The position numbers were made by a program, and so were the translations under genes. From Ceratorhiza oryzae-sativae (taxonomy: Eukaryota > Basidiomycota > Agaricomycetes > Cantharellales > Ceratobasidiaceae), in assembly GCA_030998015.1 (NCBI GenBank), contig JARWMV010000239.1, forward strand, positions 310,001 to 374,000: a stretch of 64,000 nt of DNA. Direction: 5' to 3'. Under the pieces are notes generated by a model. It had not been told where the DNA came from, searched no databases, and was given only the letters and a program-made list of their open reading frames with translations. How positions within the stretch are numbered: position 1 is the stretch's first letter; each line of letters begins with the position of its first letter. This document shows, in pieces, positions 23,258 to 35,800 of this stretch.

Positions 23258-25378
23258 TTAGATATCATCCCCAATATAGATATAACTTCCTTCGTCCTCC
23301 TCCACATCTATTGGCAATCGGCCCCGAATATTGACAAGCATGCCAGGATCAAGTGCACTATCATCATCAAACTCGGGACTGTCAACCTCAACAAACAATG
23401 GATTGCTCGGGATCTGGGATGAAATAGCAAGACTAAAGGGTATGTCCTTGTTAAACCGCTTGTGCACCAGCGCTCGACATCGGGCACTTGTAAGCATTTC
23501 ATATGACAAATCCCAGTTGCCAAATTTTGTGTTGTGCCAAGCATCTCAGACAGCCTGTGGATGATCACGAAACCAGACCCATGCTTCCATTAACCAATCA
23601 GCACTAGCATCACACAGTGTACCAAGACTTGTGTCAAGCTTGACATGAGATGCAGGAATCCCATTTCTAAGTTGGCGCTGTGTTTCCTGAGACAGGTACT
23701 CAACACATGCTGACTTGATGAGATGCTTTAAAATCCTGTTGATTCAAGTGTCACATGGCTGTGCAACCAACGTACCTGTGTTTTAAATGAGTTATAGATA
23801 TAAATGAGTAAATTCAAAACTTACACCTGGCTGGGACAAACACAAGGATGATCAGAGGGTGACTTGCTTTCATCCATCTCAAAAACTCTTCACCCTTGTG
23901 TACCGACCAGCAATCTAGAATCAAAACTGCCTTCTGGGTAGGTAAGCACCTGAGTTCTTGGCGCTTTTGATTGGTGTAAGGAACAACACATTTATTAACC
24001 CACTAGAAGGACAGTAAGGTTGGTTATATGCATACACATACTGATAGAAATCTTACCTCCTTCATGGTTGCTAGAGTGCTCCAGTGTTTTTCTCCACCCG
24101 GAGTGAATTGAAAACCAACCAGCTCGCCATCCTCTCAAGTGCGATCAGATGGAAGAGAATTCTTTGTCTTGCCTTTGAAGATTGCCTGAAATGGTAGCAT
24201 ATCCCCTGAGCTAGCCACAGCCACCATCAAGGTGAACTGTCATTTCTCACCCTTGCCAATGGCAGCAATTTGTGAAGCACCTTGGACATCCCATGTCCAA
24301 TCCCCAGTGCCAAGGAACAACCCACCTGTCTGATCAGCATTTATGACAAGCTCAGGAGGCACATTGTTAAGTGTGATGTTCCACATAAGCTGACAGGCAA
24401 AATCAATGCATTGCTGGAGCCAGTTGTCGGGAAGTTTTTGAGCTGCCTGTGTTGTTGCTCGCCAAGACCAATCCAGCTTGTCATGAAGCACATTCCGAAC
24501 AAAGGAATTGGAGCATTTGAATTTTGGATTGTCGAAAAGATCAGGGGTGTCTGTTCTAATAAAAGCCATGACAACACTCCAAGCAACAGCACGGGTGATC
24601 AGAGTCCCTGCAGCCCGCATAACTGTCAAAAGCGTGATTATAGATGTCACAAGAGTCAGGGGCTAGTGCAGACAATTAAAGACATAAATTACAAGATATA
24701 TGCGTAGCAAACTTACCAAAAGCTGAGGTCGGCCAAGTGGTTTGACAGGTGCTCGAGGTGTGCTGCCCTCTGCTACCCGAGCAACCTGCTCCAGCACAGC
24801 CGGTTTCCACCCTGTGTGATCCTTATTGATCCACGCATTCACAGTGCCTCGATCAATAGACGTAAAGAGGCTGCCGTTAGGGCCAAGTGTCAACTCTCGA
24901 ACAATTGCTTGAGACGAGAACTTGTGTAGACGAGCAGCTCGGTCAATCAACTGCCACCGAGCTGGCTCGTAATAGTTAGTACAAGGAGCACGGCGCTTGG
25001 TGGGATTGGGTGGATGAGAGGTGTCGGTAGTGGATGGACTGGTGGTGTGTGGATCAGGGGGTGGCTGCAACTTCATTGGCTACAATAACCCGTGAGCATT
25101 GATTTTTAACAAAAATAAATAAGACCTACCCTTATCTTCTTCAGAGTCTCTGGATGTTGCTCTCCTAGCAATACTTTGTCTTGTTTGATGCGGGCCCGCC
25201 GTTTGCGCTGTCGTTCTGTGGCACCCTGGCGCTGGCGCTCAGACCGGGCCTTGTCCTCCACAGCCTTTTGAGCTTTGCTCCATTGAGCATCCCGATTCAG
25301 CTCTGCAAATCGCCAAGACGAGAGTTCTGCAGCTTCCTCGGGCGTGACAATGGGAAAATATGAGTAAATAGATTTCAT
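23258..25378 (-). pseudogene. DDE-superfamily transposase, inactivated by TGA stops
   Basis: Minus-strand transposase of DDE_1-like type. N-terminus: MKSIYSYFPIVTPEEAAELS, a basic region (RQRKRRARIKQDKVLL), then after an intron YYEPARWQLIDRAARLHKFS and GTVNAWINKDHTGWKP. Catalytic part: VINADQTGGLFLGTGDWTW (first Asp), GKTKNSLPSDRT, TPGGEKHWSTLATMKE, LDCWSVHKGEEFLRWM (second Asp) and FVPASQ. The C-terminus ends SYIYIGDDI, stop at 23258. In-frame stops at 24135-24137, 23744-23746 and 23546-23548 are all TGA where the context suggests an Arg CGA. About three introns are likely. The protein cannot be made intact. Confidence 0.75.
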
Positions 25379-25805
25379 ATTAGAGAGGGTAGGTATATGG
25401 AAACGAGTGAATAAGGTAGAATTGAGTCGGTTAAGAGAATAGGAAACGAGTCAAATGCCACGTAGCGACAGGAGAGCTTTGAGAATGGCACTACGGGAGG
25501 AGAAACCACGTCTTTTTATTCCCCGGTCCTCGAGGCTGAAGGATTAGGACAAAACCACGTAAAAATCGACTCAAAATCATGTTGATTTCCATGCCATCTT
25601 GTGTCTCATTTGGTGGGTGGGTTTACTTTTTGTCACGCTGTGATTCAAGGTTTGTGGTTAACGAAAATCTCAATTTTTTGTCACACGGCAGCGAGCGCCG
25701 CATGGGTACAATTCGTACGCGTACAGTAGCTCCTGCGCTTGTACACAACTCTTAAAGCCGCTAAATTTATTATTGTTTTGTATCTATTCTACTTATGGTT
25801 ACAAT

Positions 25806-26123
25806 GACCCCGGAGCCCATGGCTCATGTAATGGGCCTCTAAGACAAAACCGGTCAGCCACAACCCAGCCACAACCCGGCCACCACTCCGGTTTTTCCCT
25901 GAGTGGACCCGAGCTTTAAACTTTCTGTACCTCGCACGGGCAACAAATCGAAGCATATATTCATGTTTAGCTACCCTAAAACAACAATTTGTATAAAGCG
26001 ATTGACGGATTTCGCTCTAGAGGGCTCAAAAAACAGCATTTATTGGCGATTTTATATGTACGGCTAGATTTTGATGCGGATCAAAAGTTAGTTGGCGGCG
26101 GATGGATGACGCCTCCTTTATGC
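25806..26123 (-). repeat. Right terminal inverted repeat
   Basis: Inverted partner of the left end; it retains the CpG sites and probably preserves the ancestral sequence. Its inner border lies near CCCCGGAGCCCATGG at about 25808, beyond which the two ends stop matching. Confidence 0.88.
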
Positions 26124-26269
26124 GTAACAGGTCCAAATAGATTTCCGATGTATGCATTTTAATTGTATCATTAGGGGGTCGTTAATTGTATCATTACATG
26201 ATTCTACAAACTCAAAAAAGACTCAGATGTGGTATTTGTACAACAACTTGAAAGTGGTATGCATGATGC

Positions 26270-27947
26270 TTAGTCCATAACTGCAGCAGCCCCGTACCGA
26301 TCGACCCGTCGATTGATCCCGCCTAAAAGAATCTTGACTAAAAGCTCTGTATTAAACTGCGAACCTGTGTATGGTGTTGTATCTACCATGTCCTGCTCGC
26401 CCAGTAGAGTTAGGATATCACCAAGAGAAAGAAGAGTAACAACATACCCGAATTCCATGTACTTGAGCCAATCCATCATCCAGCTCCCTCAATGCCTCGG
26501 CCGTATCCTCCGCAGTCCCGATCTGAACAAACTGAATCCCGACCTGCATAAGAGGGAAATGACCTGCATCTAACCTTCGCGCAATCGAGACGATCACGCT
26601 CTCCGGATCGTCGGTTGGCGCCCCGTCGGTGATGACGATAAAGTTGACGGGTTTGATCAAAATAGGTACCTCATAAGAAGCAGCTTCTTCGAGGCGAGCC
26701 ATGTATGCCAAAAGGAGCTCTTCCAATTTTTGGCCGGTGGGAGTTATACCAGTCGGCCGCACATAGTCGAAGAGGCGTTTGACCTCTACGCCGTTCTGCA
26801 AGATAAGTTAGTGCGGGATGAATCCATATGAAAGAAGCATACCTTCATATTTACCCCAACCCGAGGATCGTTCAAAAAGTGTACATCTATACCTTCCTGT
26901 CGTATTTGGCTGCGGCATCGGCGAGTCCTGCAAGCGCATCGCGCGCCTCGGACCATGATTCGCCCTCCATCGAACTCGAGTCATCAACAATCATCACTGT
27001 TTTGTATCGTCTGGACCCAACCCGATGAGAAGAAATACGTAAGATGTACGTGTATGAACACACCTTAGCATCTCAAGAGGATCTTCGCGCGAACCACGTC
27101 GGCTAGGTGGGGCGCGTGGTGAGAGGTGGTAATCTGAAGACCCGCGCGGCTGTGGTGTGGGCGCTCGGGTATAACTGGAGAGTAGTGCGGAGAATATACG
27201 CTCGGTCGTCCTCCCGCGAGGCTAAAGTCTTCGGAGAGCAGTGTGGAAGACCTTTCCATTTCTGCCCTAAACCCGCCGACTCCGATTCCTCCAGGTGGTG
27301 TACTGGAAATGAGAGGAGGCATCTGGCGGACAGCCCGTGGAGATGGGGTTCGCACGGGCAGCGGCGACGCAGAGCGTGCAGACGACGGTCCAGGCACAGT
27401 CAAGGAGTGGGACATGGTGCGTTTGTGCCGTGCGGGGTGGTCCGCCCATTCAATTGGTGGTTTCTCGACAGGTCGGGCGTACGAGCTTCGACGGCGGGTA
27501 GTGTTGTCGCCCTCTCGTGGCGGAACCGGTGGAGGCGGTGCTTCGGCTAGTTGAACTTCTAGTCCAGCTGGCTCGGGGGTGTAGGGCGGAGGGCCGGTCG
27601 CGGTTGTTGTCACAGAACTGCGCCGACGACCATGACTGGTCTGCGCAGAGGCCTGTGTCTGACTTTGGGGTTGATGCCGATGCGGCCGCCTCGGGTATGC
27701 TAGATGTAATAAGTCCGGATGTAGCAGGCGAGTCGACGGTAGGCGAAGTGGGCGTTGACCCAGTCTGATCTCTGCTCCGTCGGCGTTCTCGCCTCAATAA
27801 TCTGCTATGTGTCTCGCTTGACCCAGAGTACGAACGTGGTCGATTTCCACTCCCTGATGGCGAACGGGCACGACTAAGCGGCATCGGTCCCGAGATAAAC
27901 TCTGGTTTGATAGCATCATGCGAAGAATGCGATGAAGATTGTCCCAT
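26270..27947 (-). CDS. von Willebrand factor A domain protein with disordered N-terminus
   Basis: Starts MGQSSSHSSHDAIKPEFISG at 27947; MGQxxS makes an N-myristoylation site possible. A Ser/Pro/Arg-rich stretch of about 280 residues follows, with PPPYTPEP and PPPPVPPREG. The vWA domain begins after an intron near 27000-27060: YKTVMIVDDSSSMEGESW carries the MIDAS motif (D-x-S-x-S), then YDRKGIDVHFLNDPRVG, RPTGITPTGQKLEELL (MIDAS Thr), VNFIVITDGAPTDDPESV (MIDAS Asp) and VQIGTAEDTAEALRELDD. After a last intron it ends DMVDTTPYTGSQF and LGGINRRVDRYG. The N-terminal frame changes between about 27620 and 27800, so a short intron or indel is unresolved. Likely intracellular; partner unknown. Confidence 0.8.
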
Positions 27948-28608
27948 ATGATATATAAGTATGTATCGGGGTCGAAATCAAAGAGTCGGAGGTCGAGCTC
28001 AGAGGTGTGGACTGTTCTCGTAAACGGTCAATCTACCAATTCTGGCCACGTTAGTGCTCAGGGGCTGAGATCAAGTGGCTGAATCGCCACCCGAACAAAG
28101 GAGCCAAATCCAAATCCGAAAATCGCCAGTAAACGCCCCGGGCAGACATTTGTCTAGCAGATCACAGATCTTATCTCCACATATTCGATCTCAGTAGCTC
28201 AGCCGACGCTTAGGCGACGCCACATCCCGACTCTCGCTTGGCGCTGGCACGGAAATAGGCTACGCCTAGAAAGCAGCCTCTACTCGGGCCTTTCACGTGT
28301 TCCAGGTACATTTTTCCATAATTCTGTGATAAAGCCACTACGCCCGTGCCAGGTTCCGCTCGTCAGCTGAGCACGGGCTACAATATCCAAATCTAAGCGA
28401 GCCCGGTTTGGAGTCGTGGGAACCCTGAGGTCTAGCTTTCGTTCAGCCCCTGTGCTTGCCGGACCCCGCAAGGGCCACTCCACATACGCTAAGCGAAGTG
28501 ACTCGGTCCGGAAAGGAAACAACTCGCGCCGTCCACATCGAGTTGCGATAAGTAGCCGTGAGGTCCTTACACTATCCAACCATCGCGTTCACCTTAAATT
28601 CGGAATCG
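27948..28608. other. Divergent intergenic region, vWA and aminotransferase genes
   Basis: About 660 bp between two start codons on opposite strands. GC-rich with no supported gene or repeat. It should contain both promoters; no convincing TATA box is placed. Confidence 0.45.
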
Positions 28609-30408
28609 ATGCTACGTACTCTGCTCAGCCGCACTCCCCCCTCCTCTTCTAGTGTCTTTCGAACTCTTTCTGTGAACTCTGCCAAGATGACTATCAACAC
28701 CAACGGATATGCCACCACGAACGGCAATGGCGTGCATGTCAACGCCGAGTTCGGCAAGGAGCACACTGCCAAGGGTGTGAGCCGTCTCATGAACGCGGTC
28801 ATCGTCCAGGGCCAAGGATCGTACGTCACACTCGACGATGGTCGGAGGATGCTCGACTTTACTACTGGCATCGGAGTCACCGGGCTTGGTAATCCTCACC
28901 ATCACTATTTACGATCTGTGACTCATACTTTGCCTAGGTCACTGTCATCCGGTTGTGAGCAAGGCAGCTGCCGATCAATGCATGAACCTCGTCCACGGAC
29001 AAGCAAGTCCCTCTTGTCTCGCGCGGCAGGGGTTTATTTCTAACACTACGTCACGTCTTATTAGTGCAGCATCGCATTCCACCAGCCAGGTCTCCAGCTG
29101 ATCGAATCGCTCATGCCGCTGATGCCCGATCCCTCGCTCGACACGTTCTTTTCTGGAATTCGGGCTCCGAGGCCGTCGAGGCTAGCGTCAAGCTTGCGAG
29201 GGCCGCGACGGGCAGGCAGAATATTATTTCGATGCAAGGTGTGTAGAAGCGACTTTGTCAAGCTTGCGCATATAGTATGCGAAACGGTTATATAGGCGGA
29301 TATCACGGCCGAACATTTGGTGCGATGGGCCTCACTCGGAGCAAGACTATCTATAGCGAGGGTGTGAGCCCGCTCATGGTGCGTTTGCTCCACGCTTAGC
29401 AATAGAGTGGACAGGTGACCAAATAACTCTATTTCTCCACAGCCGGGTGTGTACGTCACAGCATTCCCCTACTGGCACCAACTTGGGCTCCCACCCAACA
29501 CACCGGAAGAAGAAGTTGTGCGCCAATCGCTGCATCAATTGAACCTCCTCTTTGCCCAACAAACCAACCCGGCTGAAACTGCAGCGATCCTGATCGAGCC
29601 TGTGCTGGGCGAAGGTGGATACATCGCTGCTCCGACTAGCTATCTCCGCGGGCTGCGAGAGATTTGCGACAAGCACGGAATTCTCTTAATTTTCGACGAG
29701 GTTCAATGCGGCTTTGGACGGACCGGCAAGTACTTTGCTTGCGAATATTCGGGAGTGCGACCGGATATTATGATCATGGCCAAGGGGCTCGCGAACGGAT
29801 TCCCGTTGAGCGGGATCGCGAGTCGGAAAGAGTTGATGGATAAGCAGAAGCCTGGATCGATGGTATGCACCTCCGTCGGGTCTGAAGAGAAGAGACCTAG
29901 AGCTAACTTGTCTATGTGCATACAGGGCGGAACGTATGCGGGCAACGCGGTGGCGTGCGCAGCAGCAGTTGCAGTCACCAAGGTCATTCGAGACGAAAAC
30001 GTGCTAGACAACGTTAACGTGCGGTAAGCGCTATTGGTCTCGTTATGTTTGCGTTGTGTAACGTTATCCGCAAGGTCGGCCGAGCTCTTCGCTGGTATCA
30101 AAGCGCTTAGGCAAAACCCCAAAATCGGTCAACACATCCTGGATGTGCGCGGCAGGGGACTCATGGTCGGTGTCGAATTTGGCTCCCCGACTGCGTGGGT
30201 GTACGATGCGTCTGCGCAAGCAAACTCCCCGAAGAGCATGGCGAGTCGAGTGGTGGCCAAAGTGATGGAGCGCGGAGTGCTGTTGCTCACGACATCGGTG
30301 TTTGAGGTCGTTCGATTCATACCTCCGCTTAATATCTCAAAGGAGGACATGGCAAAGGGTATCCAGGCATTCCAAGAGGCCGTGGAGGAGGTCGTACGTG
30401 AGGGGTAA
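28609..30408 (+). CDS. Class-III aminotransferase, 4-aminobutyrate aminotransferase type
   Basis: A PLP-dependent omega-aminotransferase, probably moving the amino group of GABA or a related omega-amino acid to 2-oxoglutarate. The N-terminus MLRTLLSRTPPSSSSVFRTL is a likely mitochondrial presequence. The fold follows: GSYVTLDDGRRMLDFTTGIG, GHCHPVV, FFWNSGSEAVEASVKLARAA (PLP phosphate-binding loop), GYHGRTFGAMGLT, AAILIEPVLGEGGYI, LLIFDEVQCGFGRTGKYFA (Asp to the pyridine N), IMIMAKGLANGFPLSGIAS with the Schiff-base Lys, GGTYAGNAVACAAA, GRGLMVGVEFGSP and the closing helix AFQEAVEEVVREG. About six short introns. DEVQCGFGRTG with a bacterial-GabT-like motif set suggests this subfamily, but acetylornithine-type activity cannot be excluded. 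Confidence 0.86.
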
Positions 30409-30587
30409 TTGAAAATAGTAGTTTCTAGGGTAAAATAGTGTTATTTTTGTACCAGTAGTATATTCTTGCGTGCGCCCAATTCGATGCAATGTGATCAGGA
30501 TTAACCGAAGGAGAGGAATGATTGATGCTGCGGCTCACATAATACAGCCAGCCCTGAAGGCATTGGCATGTGGACCAAGCGACGACG

Positions 30588-32571
30588 ATGCTCTCTGCTG
30601 TCGGACTGGTGCTCGCTGCGCTCGGCGTCGTCCAGGGGTATATCCCCGCCCAAGGCACGAACGACACGTCGCAGCTGCAGCTATCCGATGTATCGTCGCT
30701 CAAGCTCATGTGGCCGAACCGCTACTACTCCGACGAGGTCTCGTACCAGCTCGCACGCACAAACTCGTCAGGATATGCCATGGTGCGCATCGTTCTCGTC
30801 GATTATACTACTGCTGATGATAAGTAGGGTGCGATTGTGCACTTTTCAGAGGATGGGCTGACCCAGTTTGACCACACACTCACCCCGTGGATCGCTTTTG
30901 TACGTGGCGATCAGTGTTCGTCAATCTACGCTAACACTGGACCAGATCTCGTGCGACAAAAATGCAACAAATGCGTCTATGGAGGTCGATATATTTACCG
31001 CCGCACGGGACCGGGGTGCCGTTGCCGCAGTAGGTTTCACTCCACTGCCCCGTGCACTGCTCGGTCTAATCCATCATCCAGTTGCTGTATAGCACCCGTT
31101 CTCAAGCGTGCTTGATCAACCACGAGTACACCGAGTACGTCACATATAATTTTCGACTCGCCCCTTGCTCATTACTTGTTCGCACCAGCCCGGGTAACTT
31201 TCAGCAAATACTTGATATTTTTGCAACCAAGAAAAACTCGTCTGCGAGTAAGCTCCGCTCGCCTCACACTCGCCGTTTTGTAATTCAACACTTTATCTAG
31301 GGCTGATCGACTCCCTGTTCAACAATGTCAATGAGACGTACCGCTGGTTTGACCCGAAGCGGCTTAACGAGTCTTTTCTCTCTGTTAACGACACCGTAAG
31401 CGGAACGGCTACCCGAAGCCAAGCGCCTCCATACATCATAGCGAGCGTTACGGCATATAACGCGACGAGCTCTTCGCCCAACAGCAACACGACTGACAAC
31501 CCCAATGTGAACACGCAGCGAGATAACGATAGCAAACCCAACACTGGGCTCGCCATGTACGTCTACCATTCTCTGTTGGCTCAATATGGTGTCGGGCTGT
31601 AACTAACGCCTCTAGCGGGCCTAGGATCGTGCTCTATGCGATCACAGGCTGCGTCTCGATTCTCTTTTGCGTGGTCATCCTTAGCGGTGCTATCCGAGCC
31701 ATACGTCATCCGGAACGATACGGCCCCCGAAGCGGTGATCCCAACATCCATGGTCCGGGTGGCGCACCTCAGACTCGCGCTGCTGGTCTTACCCGAGCGA
31801 TTTTAGATACTTTCCCGGTTGTCAAGTTTGGACGGCCACCACCAAATGGTCAGGGGTACAACGAAGGGAAATACTACGATTCGAAGAGTCTGGAGATGAA
31901 GCGCGCAAGTGGGAGTTACAGCACGGATGTCGAGCAGGGTGGACCGGTCGCAACTATTGGATTGGTCGATCCTCCCACGGAAGGGGCGACTGCTGATGGC
32001 ACCAGCGCGCGTCAGGCTCAGCCCGTGACGGCAGCTTTGGCGTCGCCTGACTCACCTACACGAGCAGATGAGGTCACACGCGCAGCGATCGGTGTAGAGA
32101 CGTGCCCGATCTGCATCGTTGACTTTGAAGAAGGGGATGATCTACGTGTGCTGCCATGCGAAGGCAGACACAGGTTCCACAGAGATTGTGTTGATCAGTG
32201 GTTACTCGAGCTCTCAAGTTCGTGTCCGCTCTGTCGTGAAGGCACGTACTCTCATCCCTTTGTTCGGTTCCAGCTCGTTGACTCAGGGAATATTACTATT
32301 TATAGACTTTGCTGCGCTTGAGGCTATGGCTGCTGGAAATAGCCCAGAAGATGTCCTAGCTGATCAACCTCATAGTCGAGGCGCACACGGGGCAAATAGG
32401 TTCTCAAAATATCTTCGGTTTGCCCAGCGTCATCGACGGGAGCGAACCGCCCAAGTTGGTTCAGATGCGAATAATGGGAGCACTGAGAGTGTGAGTGCTG
32501 CTCCGGTGGACCCCGAGTTTGAGAGGAGCACAGGCTGGAGGCCGCGTGTTCGCACGGGATCGCATCCTTGA
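30588..32571 (+). CDS. Membrane RING-H2 E3 ubiquitin ligase
   Basis: Start at 30588 gives a signal peptide ([20 protein letters not shown]). The lumenal part, with N-glycosylation sites (NDT, NNVNET, NAT), resembles a protease-associated domain ([30 protein letters not shown]). One membrane helix follows: [20 protein letters not shown]. The cytosolic tail ends in a C3H2C3 [41 protein letters not shown], split by an intron after CPLCRE near 32237-32307. The PA-TM-RING layout is that of RNF13/Tul1-like ligases acting in Golgi, endosome or vacuole sorting. Six or so introns. Convergent with the GPI-anchor gene. Confidence 0.85.
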
Positions 32572-32808
32572 TTTGATCAGCCCGTTTTATGAGGATGGAT
32601 GGATGACCCTTCTTACACACGCAAGACATTTCTCTTCTTCTTGGTGTGTATTTATGTGCGATGCGGCGGTTTTCTTGAATGACTTCTTTTTCCCTTTGAT
32701 CGTGTACAGTTGTTGGTGTCGATGTGGTATTGCGTTGTAATCGTATTTCATTTTCTATGATGATGTTGAAAAACTCTAAATTGGGAGGAATACATATTTT
32801 TGGAACGG

Positions 32809-35800
32809 CTATTCGTCCTTTTTGAACATCTTTCGGACCTTTTGCACTGACTGCCCAACCCCTAACCAGATTCCGAAAATCAAGGTGATGTCAACTGACA
32901 GTGTCACGACGGCGCCCAGCATAAACCTTGGGGCAAAGACTTTCCAGACCATCAAATGACGTCTCAACCATGCGGCTGTAAACGAACTACCCGCCAGCTC
33001 AACACTGCGATAGAGCATCATGCCAAGGGCAGCCCTCAGCGTATCTCCCACAGCTCGCTCGTCTCCATCTTGCCCCGGCGATATGTTCCAGGTCCCGAAG
33101 AGCGGGATAGCCAGAGCTGAAAGTATGAACGGGCCGAACGTATTCAGCGCGACGAGGATAGGCGAGAACGGATACGTGAGCGTGGAGAAACCAACAAAGG
33201 CTGATTTCCATTGAATCGTGGATAGCACTGCTTGGTGGCCGGTCGCAAAGAACGCGATGTTTCCGAGCAGACAGAGCAGAGCGATGGAGCTAAAGCTCGG
33301 ACCGGGTCTTTCGGGTGACTCGAGACGGTCCATGGCAGATGCGAGGTCTTCGGCTGTAGCTGTCCCGGACGAGAGTCGCGCAAACTCGGCACGCATAGCG
33401 GAAGCGTCGCGTGTGCTGTCAAGCATTTCCAGAGAGCAGAGAAGCGTGATGAGGAATAGGCCAAGGACGAGTTGAGCGGCGAGCTGAGAGACGAGATATA
33501 CTATGCTGAATCCAAGGAGGAAGAATAAGAGGTACGACGATCCGTACGCGTTTGCAAAACCCAGTACAGCGATTACGGGTTTACCGTCTGGACCGGTATC
33601 GCGTTTGAGTGAGACGCACGGGCCAGAGGTGTACCATAGCACAGATCCACCAGCGCATATACCGACCAGAACGACTCGGGCTATGAGCGTGCGGATGAAC
33701 CGGATAGCGGGTGTGCACGATTCGCCGCCGAGGATATCTGATCCTTCGAACCGCTCGAGGAGCCACCAGAGTGAACTCCCAATTAGAGCCGGGCGGATGG
33801 CGGTTGAGGTGAAGATCGGGGCAATCCCGCTGTCCGAACCTGAGATCGAAAGAACACGTTGAACGGCGTTTGGAAGGAACCATGCAGTTGGAAGAGCAAG
33901 GATCAAGGCCACGATGGGTGCAGCAGATTGACCAGCCGACGTATAGAATGTCACCAAACAGTACGGTTGTTGCTCCTCTCTACATACTGTGCTTGTTGCC
34001 ATTAGCCGGACAGATATGGCGGCAAGAACGCCGAACCCGAGGATCCGCTTTCGAAGATGTGACGTCGGAGCATTGAGCCCGGAGAACGCGAACGGTACAA
34101 TGACCGTCATAAAGAGATAGAGCGCTACCCTGTCTTCCCACATCACAAACGAATTGGACGCAAATCCGCAAGCATGCAGGGCCAGGGCGACGGCACCTAG
34201 AGTAATTTTCCTACTATGTTCAGCGAGGAGCTCTGGTCCTAGGAGTTTGAGTACTGTTGCGGCTGATGCAAGACTCGCCCCGCCAAGGCCTGCATCAAAA
34301 GTAGACAGAGGCAGGGAATGGGGAAGGACTTTTGAAAGCCAGAGTAAGGCGACACCGAGCCCCAAACCTACACCTCCTCCGGCGGCTCCCGTCTGAACAG
34401 ACTCCCATATTGGTGATTCCCAATCCCCTGGATGGGCAACGACAGTACGATACATAGCCCAAACGCTCGGTGCCGAAACGGCGAGCACTAAGAGGCCGAG
34501 ACCCATGCGGATGACGTTGAACTGTGCCCACAACGCTCGACAATGTTGAAGTGCCAGCCGGGTAAAGTATGACTGGTGGATGATTCTGCCAAGGAGCTCT
34601 GGAGCAAACTCTGTCATCTCAAACGCATGTTGCAGCTCATTCCACACTGGCTCAAGCTCTCCACTGGATGTACCTTGGCGATATTCGTGGAGGTAACGAT
34701 TCACTTGATCTGCGTTCAAGGCCATCGCTTTTCCTAAGGCCGGCTCCCCGTTCGGTAATTCGAATCCAAAGACCTCATGAATCACAGTGCCTAGGTTGTT
34801 CAACGGGATAGGGAGCCCGAGAAGAAGAGCAAGCGTTGGCACCAGGTCGATTTGTTGTACAGAAGGGAACGGCTCTTCATAGCCAGGGAAAATGACTTTT
34901 GGGTAGTAGCCACCCGCGGAGAATTCCTTTGCTGGGGATGAACGAGACGTCAATGGATGACCTTTGCTATATAACCAAAGTGCTGAGCTAGTCTCAAGTT
35001 CACCGTCGCCCCCATGGTCGCCCCGTTTGTCCATTCCGTGGTCTCCAAGCACAACAAGTAGGGTGTCGTCGTCCAGTAACTCTACGACACGTGTCAAAAC
35101 TTGGTTCATCTCTTGTAGCTTGGTCTTCATGGTGGGATGAGATGGGCCAAGCCTATGGCCTACATGATCAACGCCCAGGAAATGACCGATTATAACTTCC
35201 CAATCTTTCCCTCCGTTTTGAAGAAGCGGGAAGATGTGCTTTATGACACCCTGGTCGACGGTATGCAGATCTTCAACGTTGAACGAATCAAAGGGGTACG
35301 ATTGGTTAAACGCATTGGGAAACACTGTTTCCCATGTGTCGTCGCCCATAAAGGCCGTGCGCATACCAGCACGTTGCATTTGTAGAATTAGCGAGTCTTC
35401 CAAGATGGCCGACCCCCCAAAGTTTGAGCCGACATCAATAAAAGTGGGGAGCGACCCAGTAGTTATGCCTTTGATACGCTGCAAAGTTGCCGTTGGCGGA
35501 TCAGAATGTGCATTGAATATGAAGGAATGATCCGGCCTAGATGCAGTGATTTGGGCCGGAAGGGTAAGCACGTTGTGGTGATATGGGTCGGGAGGAGAGG
35601 GAGGAGTAGGAGCAATAAAATCGAAACGCAGAGAGTCAATGATAATAATCACTGCTTTCTTATGGACAGGCGAGCCTATTGTACAGTCGCGACAGTCATT
35701 GGTAGCATCCAAAGCGATTCTGGAAAGTAAGAATCCCCGTGTAAAAAGCGAGAGGCCAGCGAGATGTAGCAGGAGCACGTATCCAAGTGCAAATATTGCA

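Larger units (their letters stand above)
21881..26123. mobile_element. 4.2-kb DNA transposon with long terminal inverted repeats
   Basis: The outer sequences 21881-22200 and 25806-26123 are reverse complements of each other, starting with GCATAAAGGAGG at both ends. They enclose remains of two DDE-type transposases in convergent orientation: a plus-strand N-terminal piece (22485-23137) and a longer minus-strand one (23258-25378). Both are damaged, so the copy is non-autonomous. A target-site duplication was not evident: flanks are CAATGGAG on the left and GTAACAG on the right. The left two thirds are CpG-poor, the right third CpG-rich. Confidence 0.85.
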
